From: Symbiodinium natans
Lineage: Eukaryota; Sar; Dinophyceae; Suessiales; Symbiodiniaceae
DNA length: 64,000 bases
Reading direction: 5' to 3'
Assembly: GCA_905221605.1 (NCBI GenBank)
Contig: CAJNDS010000374.1
Location: 62,001-126,000, forward strand
Notes under the pieces: model-generated
The model's database searches: none
What the model was told of the DNA's origin: nothing
The model's input: only the letters and a program-made list of their open reading frames with translations
Translations under genes and position numbers: made by a program
Part shown: piece by piece, positions 56,501-63,918 of the stretch
How the letters are laid out: every line of letters starts with the position of its first letter
Numbering within the stretch: the first letter of the stretch is position 1

Positions 56501-59277
56501 GGTCGGTGGTATCAGCGTTGCGTCGATTGCGGTATGAACTTGCCTGATCCCATGGTCTTGGTAGGCGCTCTTTCCTCAATGACAAAGCCAGTGCTCCGGG
56601 GAGAGCCGGAGGTGACTTGGCGCACGGAGCTCGTGAAAAGCACGCTGCAACTCCACGGGCGCCCCTCGGAAGAGGCGGTCAGGTCCTATCACAGGCATCT
56701 GTTGGCTGAGTTTGAGACGCTAGCTGGAGCAATGGTGCCAGTGAAACCTGACGATGCCCACGCCCTGCAGCTCAAGGCCGGGAGCGCAAATGAAGGAGGC
56801 GAATGTCCCAGTGGGGCGGGGGGCAAAGCACGCAAGTTCTTTCTATCGCCTAAGGGTTGCAAGTTTGGCCCAAAGTGCCGATACCAGCATTCCATGAGCG
56901 AGCTGTCCCACGCTGAGCGTGAGCGGAAGTGCCTGAGTTGTGGCTCGGAAGCGCATCGCGCAAGGGATTGCACTGCAGGCAAATCCCCCAAGCCGGATTC
57001 GCAGGCCCAACAAGGTCAGGTACCCACGTCCATGCAGGAACCAGTTGCCCCTGCCGCATCATCATCCACATCACCCACGTCTCAACCAATTGTGCCCGCA
57101 ACTCCAGTGAGCATGAACATGGTAGCATTCATGCAAGAGGCACTCAAGGCCATCAGGCAGGTGGGGCCAGGAGGAGAAGGCGAAGCTGACCTGCGTAGCT
57201 CGGCAGGGCGACCGCCGCCCTGACGGGCAGGATGCGCATTGCGTCGCACACTTTTGCCAATTTTGCCTTCCTTTTGCAAGAGGTGCCCTGAGAGCCCTCA
57301 CAGTGAGGCCAGCCGGCCAGCGTAAAGCCATTGCAGCTTTTCCTCCCGTAGGAGCTTGTACCTCCTCCCGGAAGGGTTGGACATGTACAGGTTTTTGTTG
57401 TCGCTTCCTCCTGGCGAAGGAGCGAAGGAGGAGTGTTGAAGCGTAGTACCTGCACATGTCTAGCTGTAGCTCGTTGTTTTCCTTTGCTTATAGGCCCAAA
57501 CCAAAGCCTTGAGCATGTCATTTTTTTACGTATGTATCACGTATATAGGTGCCAAGCTCTGTAGTAGTGTAGCATCAAGACTTCAAGATTGTCTTCGGAT
57601 TCTCTTTGCTGTGTGTAAAACTCCGCGCGTTTGGTGAGCCATGGCAGGTTTAGGAGCAGGGGAATTGATCACTCCACTTGTTTCTGCACAGCCTGCTGGG
57701 GCTTCACCTCAGCACTAAGCCTAAACCCTAAACCCTAAACCCTAAACGGTTTAGGCTTTAGGAACAAAGGTTTAGATAGGGCTAAAACATTCGCAGGAAT
57801 GCCGCTCAGGCTTAAACATTAAGTATACACCCCGCAGGCGCCGAAGCAGAAGCATGATTATTCCTAAATAATATTCCTTGAAAGTACGGGGTCTGGGCTT
57901 TAGAAAAACTGCTTTCGGGAAAAGGGCCTGGTCCCTAGCGAAATGCTTTCAGTGGCAAGGGAAAACATGAGCTTCTGGACTAGGTTTCAGCCTAAATCTT
58001 CAATACATTCAAGGGCATACAGGAATAGGAGGCATGACTTTTCCTAAACAACACACGTTGAAAGTGTTGGAATAGGATCTGGGCTTTAGTAAAATTTCTT
58101 TGGTAATAGGGTCTGGGCTTTAGCGAAATGCCTTTAGTGACGAGGGAACACATGAGGTTTTGTGCTGTATCGGCTTCAGCCCAGAAATAGCGCATGCCTA
58201 TGCCGCTTTATCTTAGGCAGAATCCAACCTCCTCACACTGCCCATTGGTTTAAAGGGGTGGCTTGCCAGACATGGCACTTTTTGCGTCGCAGCCTTCGGG
58301 CAAAAACACCCCAGCCCCTGACACTGTGCTTACGGTGGGTTCTGATTCTCTCCCTCCTTTCTCCTGAGACAGGCCTGCGCCGCTGCCGCTCTGGCCACCT
58401 CCGGCGACTACGCGCCGCTCGAAATTTCTATGTTTTTGTGTGTGTTCTCCTGGTGTGGAATGAGAACACAATGAGAACACGAGAACACCGGCGGTGAGAT
58501 GTCTGGCATCTTTCTCTGTTAGAGTGTCCACGTTTGTTGTTTCGAGGTTTTTGAGATTTCGTTTGAGTCCGGGCACACACACACATCGATGATGCTCGGC
58601 ACTCAGAGCCCTGAGGTTTCCCCAGAGGCTCGCCAAAGGCAAGGTCAAGGAGGAGGTGACCCTCAACCTCGAGGCGTTCACAGGATTCTGCAGACTCAGA
58701 TGGCCCAGCCGGGCCATAGGGGCACACGGGCGAGAGTGGTGGGGGCCGAGTCCAGTGTTGCGCGCAGGCAGCGCTGCCGTGCGCAGCACTTTCTTGCACG
58801 TGCGTGTTTTGTGAGGGCTTCTCGGAGCTCACGAACTTCGCCTACCTCACGCGATCTTCCTGTAAGTCCTTGTTACTTGGTCAGTGCATTCAGAAATCAG
58901 TGCAAACTCTGACTCATGCCCTTCAGCATCCTGCAGCATTCTGCAGCGGCCCCGCGAGTGCTCTTGCAGACGATCAGGAAGGACGTGGATGATGTGGAGA
59001 TGTTCGAGAGGCGGATCCACGCCGGGCGCTGAGTAAAAGTTGCAGCAAACAATCAGCAACAGCGGAGGGGAGTTCGCACGCACGTCCTTCTCATATCGCT
59101 TTTTGCCTTCGGCATCCCTTGGGGAGGCCATGCAGACCATCGGGATCCCGCACGACCAGGTGACGAAAGAAAGAAAAAACGTCCTTCTGGAGCTGATGCA
59201 CCTGATGCAGCTGGTTCTGGTCAGGTGACGCAGATCCTGCGCATGGTCGCTGCGGCGACCCGGTCCACAAGACCAGT

Positions 59278-59345
<68 letters not shown>

Positions 59346-59926
59346 AAGAACACTGCCGGAGCACACTGCGAGAGAACAGGGTGCAGTGGAGTTCCTGAGC
59401 GGTGCTAGGGGGGGGAGAAGATGGGGGAGAAGATGGGGAGAAAGAGTCTATGTTTTTGATTCAATGGATCGATGAGGGGAATCGGTTGATCTCTGTTGCA
59501 CAGCTCAGGTGCTCCACCTGGGCAACGTGAAGTTCGACGCGCCGCCCAACAACAGCGAAGGAGTGAGAAGGGGAGAGACGGAGAGTGGGGAGAGGGAGAA
59601 CCAGCGGAGAACCCTCAAAATTTAGAGTTCCTCCCTGCTCTCAGCTCTGTGTTCTGCGGGAGGCTCCATGGCCATGGCGGAGTGTGACCGCTCCGTCGCA
59701 TCTCGGCACGGCAGACGCCCACCAAGCGAGACAGAGAAAGAGAGAGTGCGAGAGCTCAGAGAGCTCAGAGAGCTCCGTAGCTTTTCTGCCCTCTCCGGTC
59801 CTCTCTTCCCTCCTCCCAGCCCCTTCGATGGCCTCTTTCTCTCTTTCTCTCCTTCTCTCCTTCTCTCCGGCGCTCTTTTTTTGCTTTTTTGTTTCTCTCT
59901 CTCTCTCTATCTTGTGTATTCTTCCA

Positions 59927-59965
<39 letters not shown>

Positions 59966-62900
59966 CTCTAATTCTCTCTCGCTCGCTCTCGCTCGCTCTC
60001 GCTCGCTCCCTTTCTGTTCTTCGAGCCGAGGAGATGGCCAGCAAGCTGCTGGGGGTCGATCGCAAGTCTTTGGAGTGCCTGGCTTGGGGGGAGACAGTGT
60101 CAGGAGCAGACCTGTCAGGAGACAGTTCTTAGTCTTGGACAGCTCTTGGCTTCAGGTCTGCGCTCTGCAGCCAGACGCGCGTCACACGCAGCGAGAAGAT
60201 TCGTAGCCCTGTGAACGTCCGCCTCGCCCTTAGCCATGGGCCTTTTCTTGGGCCTGGCCCGCTTTTCATCCTTCGGTCAGAAGAGTTGTGGATGAGGACA
60301 AGCCGCGGACAACAGGGATGCACTGGCAAAGGCGGTGTATGGGATCGTCTTCAACTTCATTGTGCCTGGTGCTCATAGCACGCCTGTGAACTCCAGAGGC
60401 TCGAGCTTCTGAGTGCCAAGGCAGAGCACCAACATGTCCATCGGTTATGTCGAGGCCAACATCTAAACTGACAGAGTCAGATGAATCAGAGATCAGCAAA
60501 GCAGCGGATGTGCACAGGACGTGAAGCTTTTCGCAGGCGTCTTGGACATCTTTGGCCTCGGACTCATCGCGCTCCGCGTACTCGGACACTTTGAGTGACA
60601 TTTTGACCGAGGTTTCGAATGCTTCAAGATGAACTCCTTCGAACAGCTCGGTACTTATTGGCTTTCTGGATTCTCTCTCTCTCTCTCTCTCTGTCTCTCT
60701 TTGTGTCTCTCTCGCGCTGTGTCTTTCTCTTTGGTCTCGCTCTCTTTCTCCTTCTCTGAAGTTGACGAAGTGCAGTCGAGCGTCGTCCCATCAAGATGGT
60801 GCTGCATGATTGGGAGATTTTGCTTCAGAGTGCCAGCCGTGAGCGGCAAAGGTGTGCAGGCAGAGAAACTGTGAAATCAGGTTCATTCTCTCCAGCTGAG
60901 TACGATTCGCGTTGTCCGTAGGCTTTGCATCAACTTCACCAATGAGCGACTCCAGCAGTTCTTCAACTCTTTTGTCTTCAAGCTGGAGGAGACGGGGGAC
61001 GTTGAGAAGACGTCAGTGCCCTTCAGTGAAGCTCTCGTAATCGGCCCCGCTGGCCTTTGGGATGAGAAGCTGTTGTGCAGCCTGAGCGGAGAGCCGTGCT
61101 GCCCTGCAGTGCAGCTTACAGGGCGCAGGGTCAAGGCATGGAAAGGCTGGCGTGCTGCGCGGTAGCGTGAGCACACAAATGCCGCCGGCAGCTCGCAACC
61201 ACCCCCCCGCACCGGTTCAATTGCAAGGGGGCTTGTGTCTCGAAACTGCACAGGGCAAGGCGTGTAGACGGTGTAGACTTCGCCGTTGCAAAGCACCAGC
61301 CGTGCTACTTTACGGCCAGAAGCCGTCGGAACCGAAGAGATGCAGTGTGCCTCCGTATGTGTGGGCAACGGGCAGCGTTTCGACTTGGCCCCTGTTCCCC
61401 GCCGGGTCCGTTCCGCGACAAGGCCTTTGTAGCTTTGCTTGGTGAGATCTGGCCCCTTGATCTATACCAACCGAAGCCTGACACCATCTGACACCTAAAC
61501 TTAAACCGTTCCCTGCAATGCAGAAACCCCCAAGACTCCAACGGACTCCAACCCTAAGCCTGCAGGATCCACCTTCTCAATGTACTCTATACAAGTTGTG
61601 TACGCGTTTTCTGCTGTCGAGCTTGCACAGGCTGCACAGGTGTCTAGGAGCAATCAGCTCAAGTCAGCTCAAATCAGACCATGTGCAGCCGCGCCGATTC
61701 AGAATGCTTTGACGTCACCCGGAATAGTAGTAATGCGCTCGTAAGGTTTGGAGAGCAGGCTGTGCAGCAATTCGTTTCTTGCATGTCGCTCGGAAGGGTA
61801 GGACAAGAACGTAATTAGTGATCCTGCCATATGTTTTTTTGCAATGTGCCTCTTGGTGGTGGATACAAGGAGGAGTGTCGAAACTACCCTTTTCTGTCAG
61901 TACGGGGGGGTCACTAGAGCCTGTAGCATGCAATCATGTTCGTTTATCCGCGTTGCTATGTCTAGGCCCCAGGCCCATGAGAGCAAATCGCAACTTAACA
62001 GTCGCATCGGGAAGTGGCGAAGTAGTGGGACCCAACGACGTGACTTCTTTGTTGTCGTGCGTTATAGCAAAAGGTCTCAAGGTTGAGATCCGTTCATGAG
62101 AAACCGTAGTTCAACATGCGGGGAGCCACCCACCGGCTCTTCAAAGCCCTCGGTCCTGCATGATGTGCGTGCCAGTGATTCGAGTACAAGCGCTGATGCA
62201 ATGTCAAGTACTTCTCTTTTCCTGCTATGTGGGGCTTCCAGGAGCAGCTCTATGACCGCGAAGGCATCGAATGGGATCCGCTCGACTTCCCTGACAACCA
62301 GGACACGAAGCCACAAAACCTCGAATGATTCAGTGGTGCCCAATTCAAAAAGGATGGCCTATGTTTTGTTATCCTCTTTTTTGGGGTCTGTTTTCTTGGC
62401 ATTTTCTGAAAACCGCAGTTCCCTTTGTATTGTGAGAGGTTCCTTTCCGTGGGTTTCGACTTGGGGAAGAAGTAAAGAAAGAAAGAAGGAAAGGAAGGAA
62501 GAAAGAAAGGAAGAACAAGTGAAAGGAAGAAAGGAAAAGAAGAAGCAAGGAAGTAAACAATAAATGAAGTAAGGAAGAAAGGGGAAAGGAAACAGGAAGA
62601 AATGAAGAAATGAAGAAATGAAGAAATGAAGAAATGAAGAAATGAAGAAATGAAGACATGAAGACATGAAGACATCAAGAAATGAAGAAATGAAGAAATG
62701 AAGAAATGAAGAAATGAAGAAATGAAGAAATGAAGAAATGAAGAAATGAAGAAATGAAGAAATGAAGAAATGAAGACATGAATAAATGAAGAAATAAAGA
62801 AATGAAGAAATGAAGAAAGGAAGAAAGGAAGAAAGGAAGAAAGGAAGAAAGGATGAACGGAAGAAAGGAAGAAAGGAAGAAAGGAAGAAAGGCAGAAAGG

Positions 62901-63382
62901 AAGAAAGGAAGAAAGGAAGAAAGGAAGAAATGAGAAATGAAGACATGAAGACATAAAGAAAGGAAGAATGGAAGAAAAGGAAGAAAAGGAAGAAAAGGAA
63001 GAAAAGGAAGAAAAGGAAGAAAAGGAAGAACAGGAAGAAAAGGAAGAAAAGGAAGAAAAGGAAGGAAAGGAAGGAAAGGAAGGAAACGAAACAAGAAACG
63101 AAGCCAGAAGGAAACGAAGGAAGCGAAGGAAGGAATGAAGGAAGGGAGGGAGGGAAGGGAGGAAGGAAGGAAGGAAGCAAGGAAGCAAGGAAGGAAGGGA
63201 GGGAGGGAGGAAGGGAAAGAAGGAAAGAAAAGAATGACAAGGAAGGAAAAGGAAGGACAAAGAAGGGAAAGGAAGGAACAGGAAGGACAAGGAAGGAACA
63301 GGAAGGACAAGGAAGGAAAAGGAAGGAACAATGCAGAGTTCCGGTTTCTTTTCGAAAGCATTGTGTCAGCGAATGGGGGTGG

Positions 63383-63423
<41 letters not shown>

Positions 63424-63918
63424 ACCCCACAACCCCTCCCACTTCTTTAAGTTGTGCAAGCTTTCTTCGCAGCATATGAATCTATCTGAGACCCATCAGG
63501 CGAGCATTGTGTTTGCTTGCAACCCCATCATGCAAGCATTGTTGTTGGTATAGTAAAAGTAGAGGTTGTCCTGTGAAAGAAAGAAAATGCATTAACAAGA
63601 AATGCTATGAACCGTTGAAAAATGTATAAACGAGATTCGAGCAAAACTCATCGATGTCTTAGCCAAATTTATAATAAATCACATGAACAGTGGAATGATT
63701 CCTATGACAATATGCAGGGAATAGAGGGTTTCTTTCTCAGAGAAGACCAAGGAAACAGAGCCGAAATGAAGAAGGATTCGAGCAAACAACGAAAAGTTTG
63801 ATGAATCCTATGAAAATATTGAGGGCATGGAGGTTTTCCTAGGAAATCCTAGAAATGGACAAAAGACCACGAAACAAAAAGCTGAGCGCAGGATGCTGTG
63901 GACATGCTGCAAGCAAAG
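45063..63918 (+). CDS. Myosin heavy chain, motor domain, about 30 exons, 3' end beyond window
   Basis: An actin-based motor ATPase. The motor domain can be followed in order from an N-terminal SH3-like start, through LHEPAVL, IYTFTGPILIA, LNPFKSIPGLYDEE, P-loop GESGAGKT, LESNPLLEAFGNARTL, switch I (NDNSSRFGK), CGARIQTYLLEK and GERNYHLFYE, to FAYLTRSS, LHLGNVKFDAPP, RDALAKAVYGIVFNFI, switch II (LDIFGFE), [20 protein letters not shown] and EGIEWDPLDFPDNQ. Exons are tiny (27-71 bp in most cases). Of 29 donors I assigned, about 20 are GC, seven GT and two GA; most acceptors are AG before a G. The largest intron, 47585-58372, holds mobile DNA. Actin-binding, converter and tail regions would lie to the right. 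The class is not determined. Exon ends are chosen by reading frame and could shift by a few bases. Confidence 0.9.
45698..45785 (+). repeat. 12-bp array (gatgtggtgagc), about 7 copies, in a myosin intron
   Basis: Lies in the 154-bp intron between exons 45610-45680 and 45835-45877 and makes up over half of it. The last units are mutated. Confidence 0.9.
47945..48698 (+). repeat. AT-rich degenerate satellite, left part
   Basis: Phrases such as aataggaatcctatta, aatgaagagaaatcctacta and gaaccctattg recur with many variants. It ends abruptly at 48698 where GC-rich minisatellite DNA starts, and the same satellite resumes at 52081. No gene. Confidence 0.8.
48684..48698 (+). repeat. Putative target-site duplication, left copy
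   Basis: actaaaattaatagg, identical to 52081-52095, directly flanks the minisatellite block. Confidence 0.6.
48699..52080 (+). mobile_element. Inserted 48-bp minisatellite block, probably retroposed
   Basis: Tandem copies of a 48-bp unit (starts ctgctgggcctggtgctgct, contains gcttgctacttgggtgcc), with variants, fill about 3.1 kb. Because 48 is divisible by three, all + frames stay open and read as hydrophobic repeats (LLGLVLLAGAACYLGA); the minus strand reads as Gln/Ser-rich repeats. I see no start context or homology that would make these genes. Three times, at about 49885-49980, 50695-50800 and 51315-51410, the array is broken by a related non-repeat segment with caggtgcaaggtac, similar to the gag gene at 55680. 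The block ends in an (actc)n tail (52050-52080) and is flanked by 15-bp direct repeats. That combination suggests insertion by target-primed reverse transcription. Confidence 0.6.
52081..52670 (+). repeat. AT-rich degenerate satellite, right part
   Basis: Starts with the second copy of actaaaattaatagg and continues the satellite of 47945-48698. A near copy of the presumed empty site is visible at 52330-52360 (aatcctactaaaatgaatag followed by gaacc). Confidence 0.8.
52671..53239. other. No gene; homopolymer runs
   Basis: Contains a run of about 20 C near 52961-52980 and the G/C hairpin at 53155-53195. Short frames with no recognisable content. Confidence 0.5.
53155..53195. repeat. G16 - 8 bp - C17 hairpin
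   Basis: A run of about 16 G is followed by ttggtcgt and about 17 C, a near-perfect GC-only stem. Run lengths may be uncertain in the assembly. Confidence 0.85.
53240..53490. repeat. Tandem pair of inverted repeats
   Basis: Two successive hairpin units: ccggaaccaagaaccaagaa pairs with ttcttggttccgg across a cttttcctgg centre, and the unit is repeated about 100 bp on. The block ends with a third inverted repeat, ccgattcaacctgaatcg and its reverse complement with a short spacer (53449-53487). It resembles a foldback element, but no target duplication was found. Confidence 0.8.
53560..54099. repeat. Degenerate telomere-like DNA left of the LTR element
   Basis: ccctaaa-type units (ctaaaccctaaagag, ttcaaccctaaaccctaag) of varying quality. 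The last unit meets the LTR at 54100, and the same kind of repeat continues at 57715. Confidence 0.7.
54095..54099 (+). repeat. Target-site duplication of the LTR element, left
   Basis: CTAAG, repeated at 57715-57719. Removing the element restores a continuous run of CCTAAACCC-type repeat. Confidence 0.85.
54100..54380 (+). repeat. 5' LTR
   Basis: Begins TGTTGAAGCG and ends CACCTCAGCA. A possible TATA box lies in cacgtatataggtgcc near 54206. The last 74 bp contain an ATG (54307) in frame with gag. Confidence 0.9.
54307..56547 (+). CDS. gag: Gag polyprotein, main frame
   Basis: Structural protein that would package the element RNA. The frame opens at 54307, inside the 5' LTR; the next Met (54385) lies in the primer site and is a better start for a conventional element. 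About residues 1-300 are Gly/Ser/Pro-rich. A coiled coil follows (ARELEIAAQELEIQRLRQQI, near 55285-55380), then Gln-Pro repeats (QVPQVQGTQVPASPPGRVG, near 55680), and a gag core from DFQDWLQLVGGL (near 56090) with WWAAVLQVSRDAYERWV and ARACVMLLGALHETVKSDL. The frame is lost near 56475, where the same protein continues one base over. It is a copia-type gag by motif and by similarity in layout to other dinoflagellate gag proteins, from memory. Confidence 0.8.
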   Translation: MAGLGAGELISPLVSAQPAGASPQQVMSPTLGQGHYGTLGNMPSPLPGRDGHPGSQDATPTPAQVHAAGGVGFASDTAAGRASGGGDPAEGTPQVSTTTDGGMIVSAPRSALPRSIAPGGSPGPEANASAHQAASSEARPATDLSGGGVLGGIRSTGETVGGEGFVTPRSQQGLPTIAEMVEGFPATGLRIMSRVGEFFQVARTEVLPVVPSVEQQATPPRSAMHARAGPLPLGDGSVGSQTGSPPQVVGSRSTPTSFAPGPGRETPLLNAEMLQRMQALEHRAPLFYPSQPVVSDRPQSGTDATSIPQEVIQAEVARQLAVLDQRATARELEIAAQELEIQRLRQQIAEANAHREQALRAAALSSAQSTAHVPVQPPQVAMQSQLSQASVPNMSQVQGVASQAVDASRSVAPAIQATSFPGLLSSLWSGLGGSRRSDRDASSPPPGRAGTMQADLPAQVPQVQGTQVPASPPGRVGAYSQVPHAQASGTQVPPAAAPGGAADSAMHGLPQVPPPPGLQGGSVPGGAVPALPGGTHGLASGSPALDALFLGMQQLQSVQLQQLRNQDSDAPEVVKPGTADLPKLAAPDPSTGSLDFQDWLQLVGGLMGDLSDTSGSWWAAVLQVSRDAYERWVVSSPIERLRIQPDDRPELVEGKWSRVNARACVMLLGALHETVKSDLIARKTTQVASHILFRLHTQYLPGGTAERTLVLSNLQHPTDVEDAASGGFEGLGSVVSALRRLRYELA
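54381..54399 (+). other. Primer-binding site, complementary to the anticodon arm of initiator tRNA-Met
   Basis: GGTTATGAGCCC follows the LTR without a gap. It is complementary to the CUCAUAACC anticodon loop and stem of eukaryotic initiator tRNA-Met. The next bases (AACGCTT) fit the upstream part of the tRNA with two bases missing. Drosophila copia is known to prime from a 5' half of this tRNA. The ATG inside the site (54385-54387) is in the gag frame. Confidence 0.7.
56462..57223 (+). CDS. gag: Gag polyprotein, C-terminal frame with two zinc motifs
   Basis: Continues gag after a one-base shift: RAWGRWYQRCVDCGMNLPDP, TELVKSTLQLHGRPSEEAVR and HLLAEFETLAG belong to the gag core. Then a CCCH motif (GCKFGPKCRYQH, near 56855-56890) and a CCHC zinc knuckle (CLSCGSEAHRARDC, 56929-56970), which bind RNA. 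The end is Pro/Ser/Thr-rich and stops at 57221-57223. No protease active site (DSG or DTG) follows. The overlap with the upstream frame spans about 85 bp. The shift could be a mutation or a programmed +1 event. Confidence 0.8.
   Translation: MWKMQRQVALRAWGRWYQRCVDCGMNLPDPMVLVGALSSMTKPVLRGEPEVTWRTELVKSTLQLHGRPSEEAVRSYHRHLLAEFETLAGAMVPVKPDDAHALQLKAGSANEGGECPSGAGGKARKFFLSPKGCKFGPKCRYQHSMSELSHAERERKCLSCGSEAHRARDCTAGKSPKPDSQAQQGQVPTSMQEPVAPAASSSTSPTSQPIVPATPVSMNMVAFMQEALKAIRQVGPGGEGEADLRSSAGRPPP
57412..57433 (+). other. Polypurine tract
   Basis: ggcgaaggagcgaaggagga plus g, almost all purine, ends at the base before the 3' LTR. It is the expected primer for plus-strand DNA. Confidence 0.8.
57434..57714 (+). 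repeat. 3' LTR
   Basis: Same as the 5' LTR except for two substitutions (near 57603 and 57671). It carries the same in-frame ATG and first 25 gag codons, which here run into telomere-like repeat. Confidence 0.9.
57715..58372. repeat. Telomere-like repeats and unassigned DNA before the myosin exon
   Basis: ctaagcctaaaccctaaacc and two further units lead into degenerate tttagg-type DNA. From 57840 to 58140 two diverged copies of a unit with cttgaaagt, tctgggctttag and gcttt(c/a)gt occur. No gene. Confidence 0.65.
58373..63918 (+). CDS. Myosin exons, second cluster (after the large intron)
   Basis: Exons: 58373-58416 (ACAAAALATSGDY), 58628-58673, 58816-58861, about 58970-59020 (KDVDDVEMFERRIH; left end uncertain), 59127-59159, 59225-59254, 59509-59562, 60031-60081, 60175-60220, 60297-60363, 60421-60454 (STNMSIGYVE), 60518-60554, 60612-60645, 60922-60988, 62242-62301 and 63892-63918. 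Reading phases join without shift except around 58861/58970. Switch II is split between 60554 and 60612. The last two complete donors before the window end (60989 and 62302) are GA. The final 27-bp exon (DAVDMLQAK) again has a GC donor. The order matches the conserved motor core, so the gene seems intact as far as it goes. Confidence 0.88.
59279..59340 (+). repeat. (GA)n microsatellite in a myosin intron
   Basis: About 28 GA units within the intron between exons 59225-59254 and 59509-59562. Confidence 0.95.
59815..60010 (+). repeat. CT-rich and (CT)n tract in a myosin intron
   Basis: Pyrimidine-rich DNA with about 15 CT units near 59930-59961, then ctcgctcg repeats, ending 20 bp before the acceptor at 60030. 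It can act as the polypyrimidine tract. Confidence 0.9.
62460..63350 (+). repeat. Purine-rich tract (gaaatgaa, ggaagaaa, aaggaag units)
   Basis: About 890 bp of nearly pure A/G on the + strand, made of successive arrays: aatgaag (62600-62780), aaggaag (62815-62930), gaagaaaag (62970-63060) and ggaaggacaa (63240-63330). The long Phe/Ser/Leu frames on the minus strand come from this composition and are not genes. It lies in the last large myosin intron. Confidence 0.95.
63386..63423 (+). repeat. Poly-C run, about 38 bp
   Basis: Follows ggctg and is closed by accccacaacccc. The exact length is likely uncertain. Confidence 0.9.
63424..63891. other. Intron sequence, no separate gene
   Basis: AT-richer DNA with a diverged phrase pair (gattcgagcaaa at 63633 and 63775; aatcctatgaaaat variants). 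It ends at the acceptor gagcgcag before exon 63892-63918. The last 82 bp of the window (63919-64000) are the next intron. Confidence 0.5.

Larger units (their letters stand above)
54100..57714 (+). mobile_element. Gag-only LTR retrotransposon, 3615 bp, complete ends
   Basis: Hallmarks seen: 281-bp direct repeats at 54100-54380 and 57434-57714 with two substitutions and no gap; LTRs start TGTTG and end CAGCA; 5-bp target duplication CTAAG at 54095-54099 and 57715-57719; primer site directly after the 5' LTR; purine-rich tract directly before the 3' LTR; gag with two zinc motifs between them. There is no protease, integrase or reverse transcriptase, so movement would need another element's enzymes. 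Plants have similar elements called TR-GAG. The few LTR differences imply a young insertion. It lies in the large myosin intron, in the gene's sense direction. Confidence 0.9.

Noticed and set aside
62250-63475. Minus-strand frames of 266-366 codons rich in Phe, Ser and Leu
   Set aside because: They are translations of the purine-rich arrays within a myosin intron and have no non-repetitive protein content.
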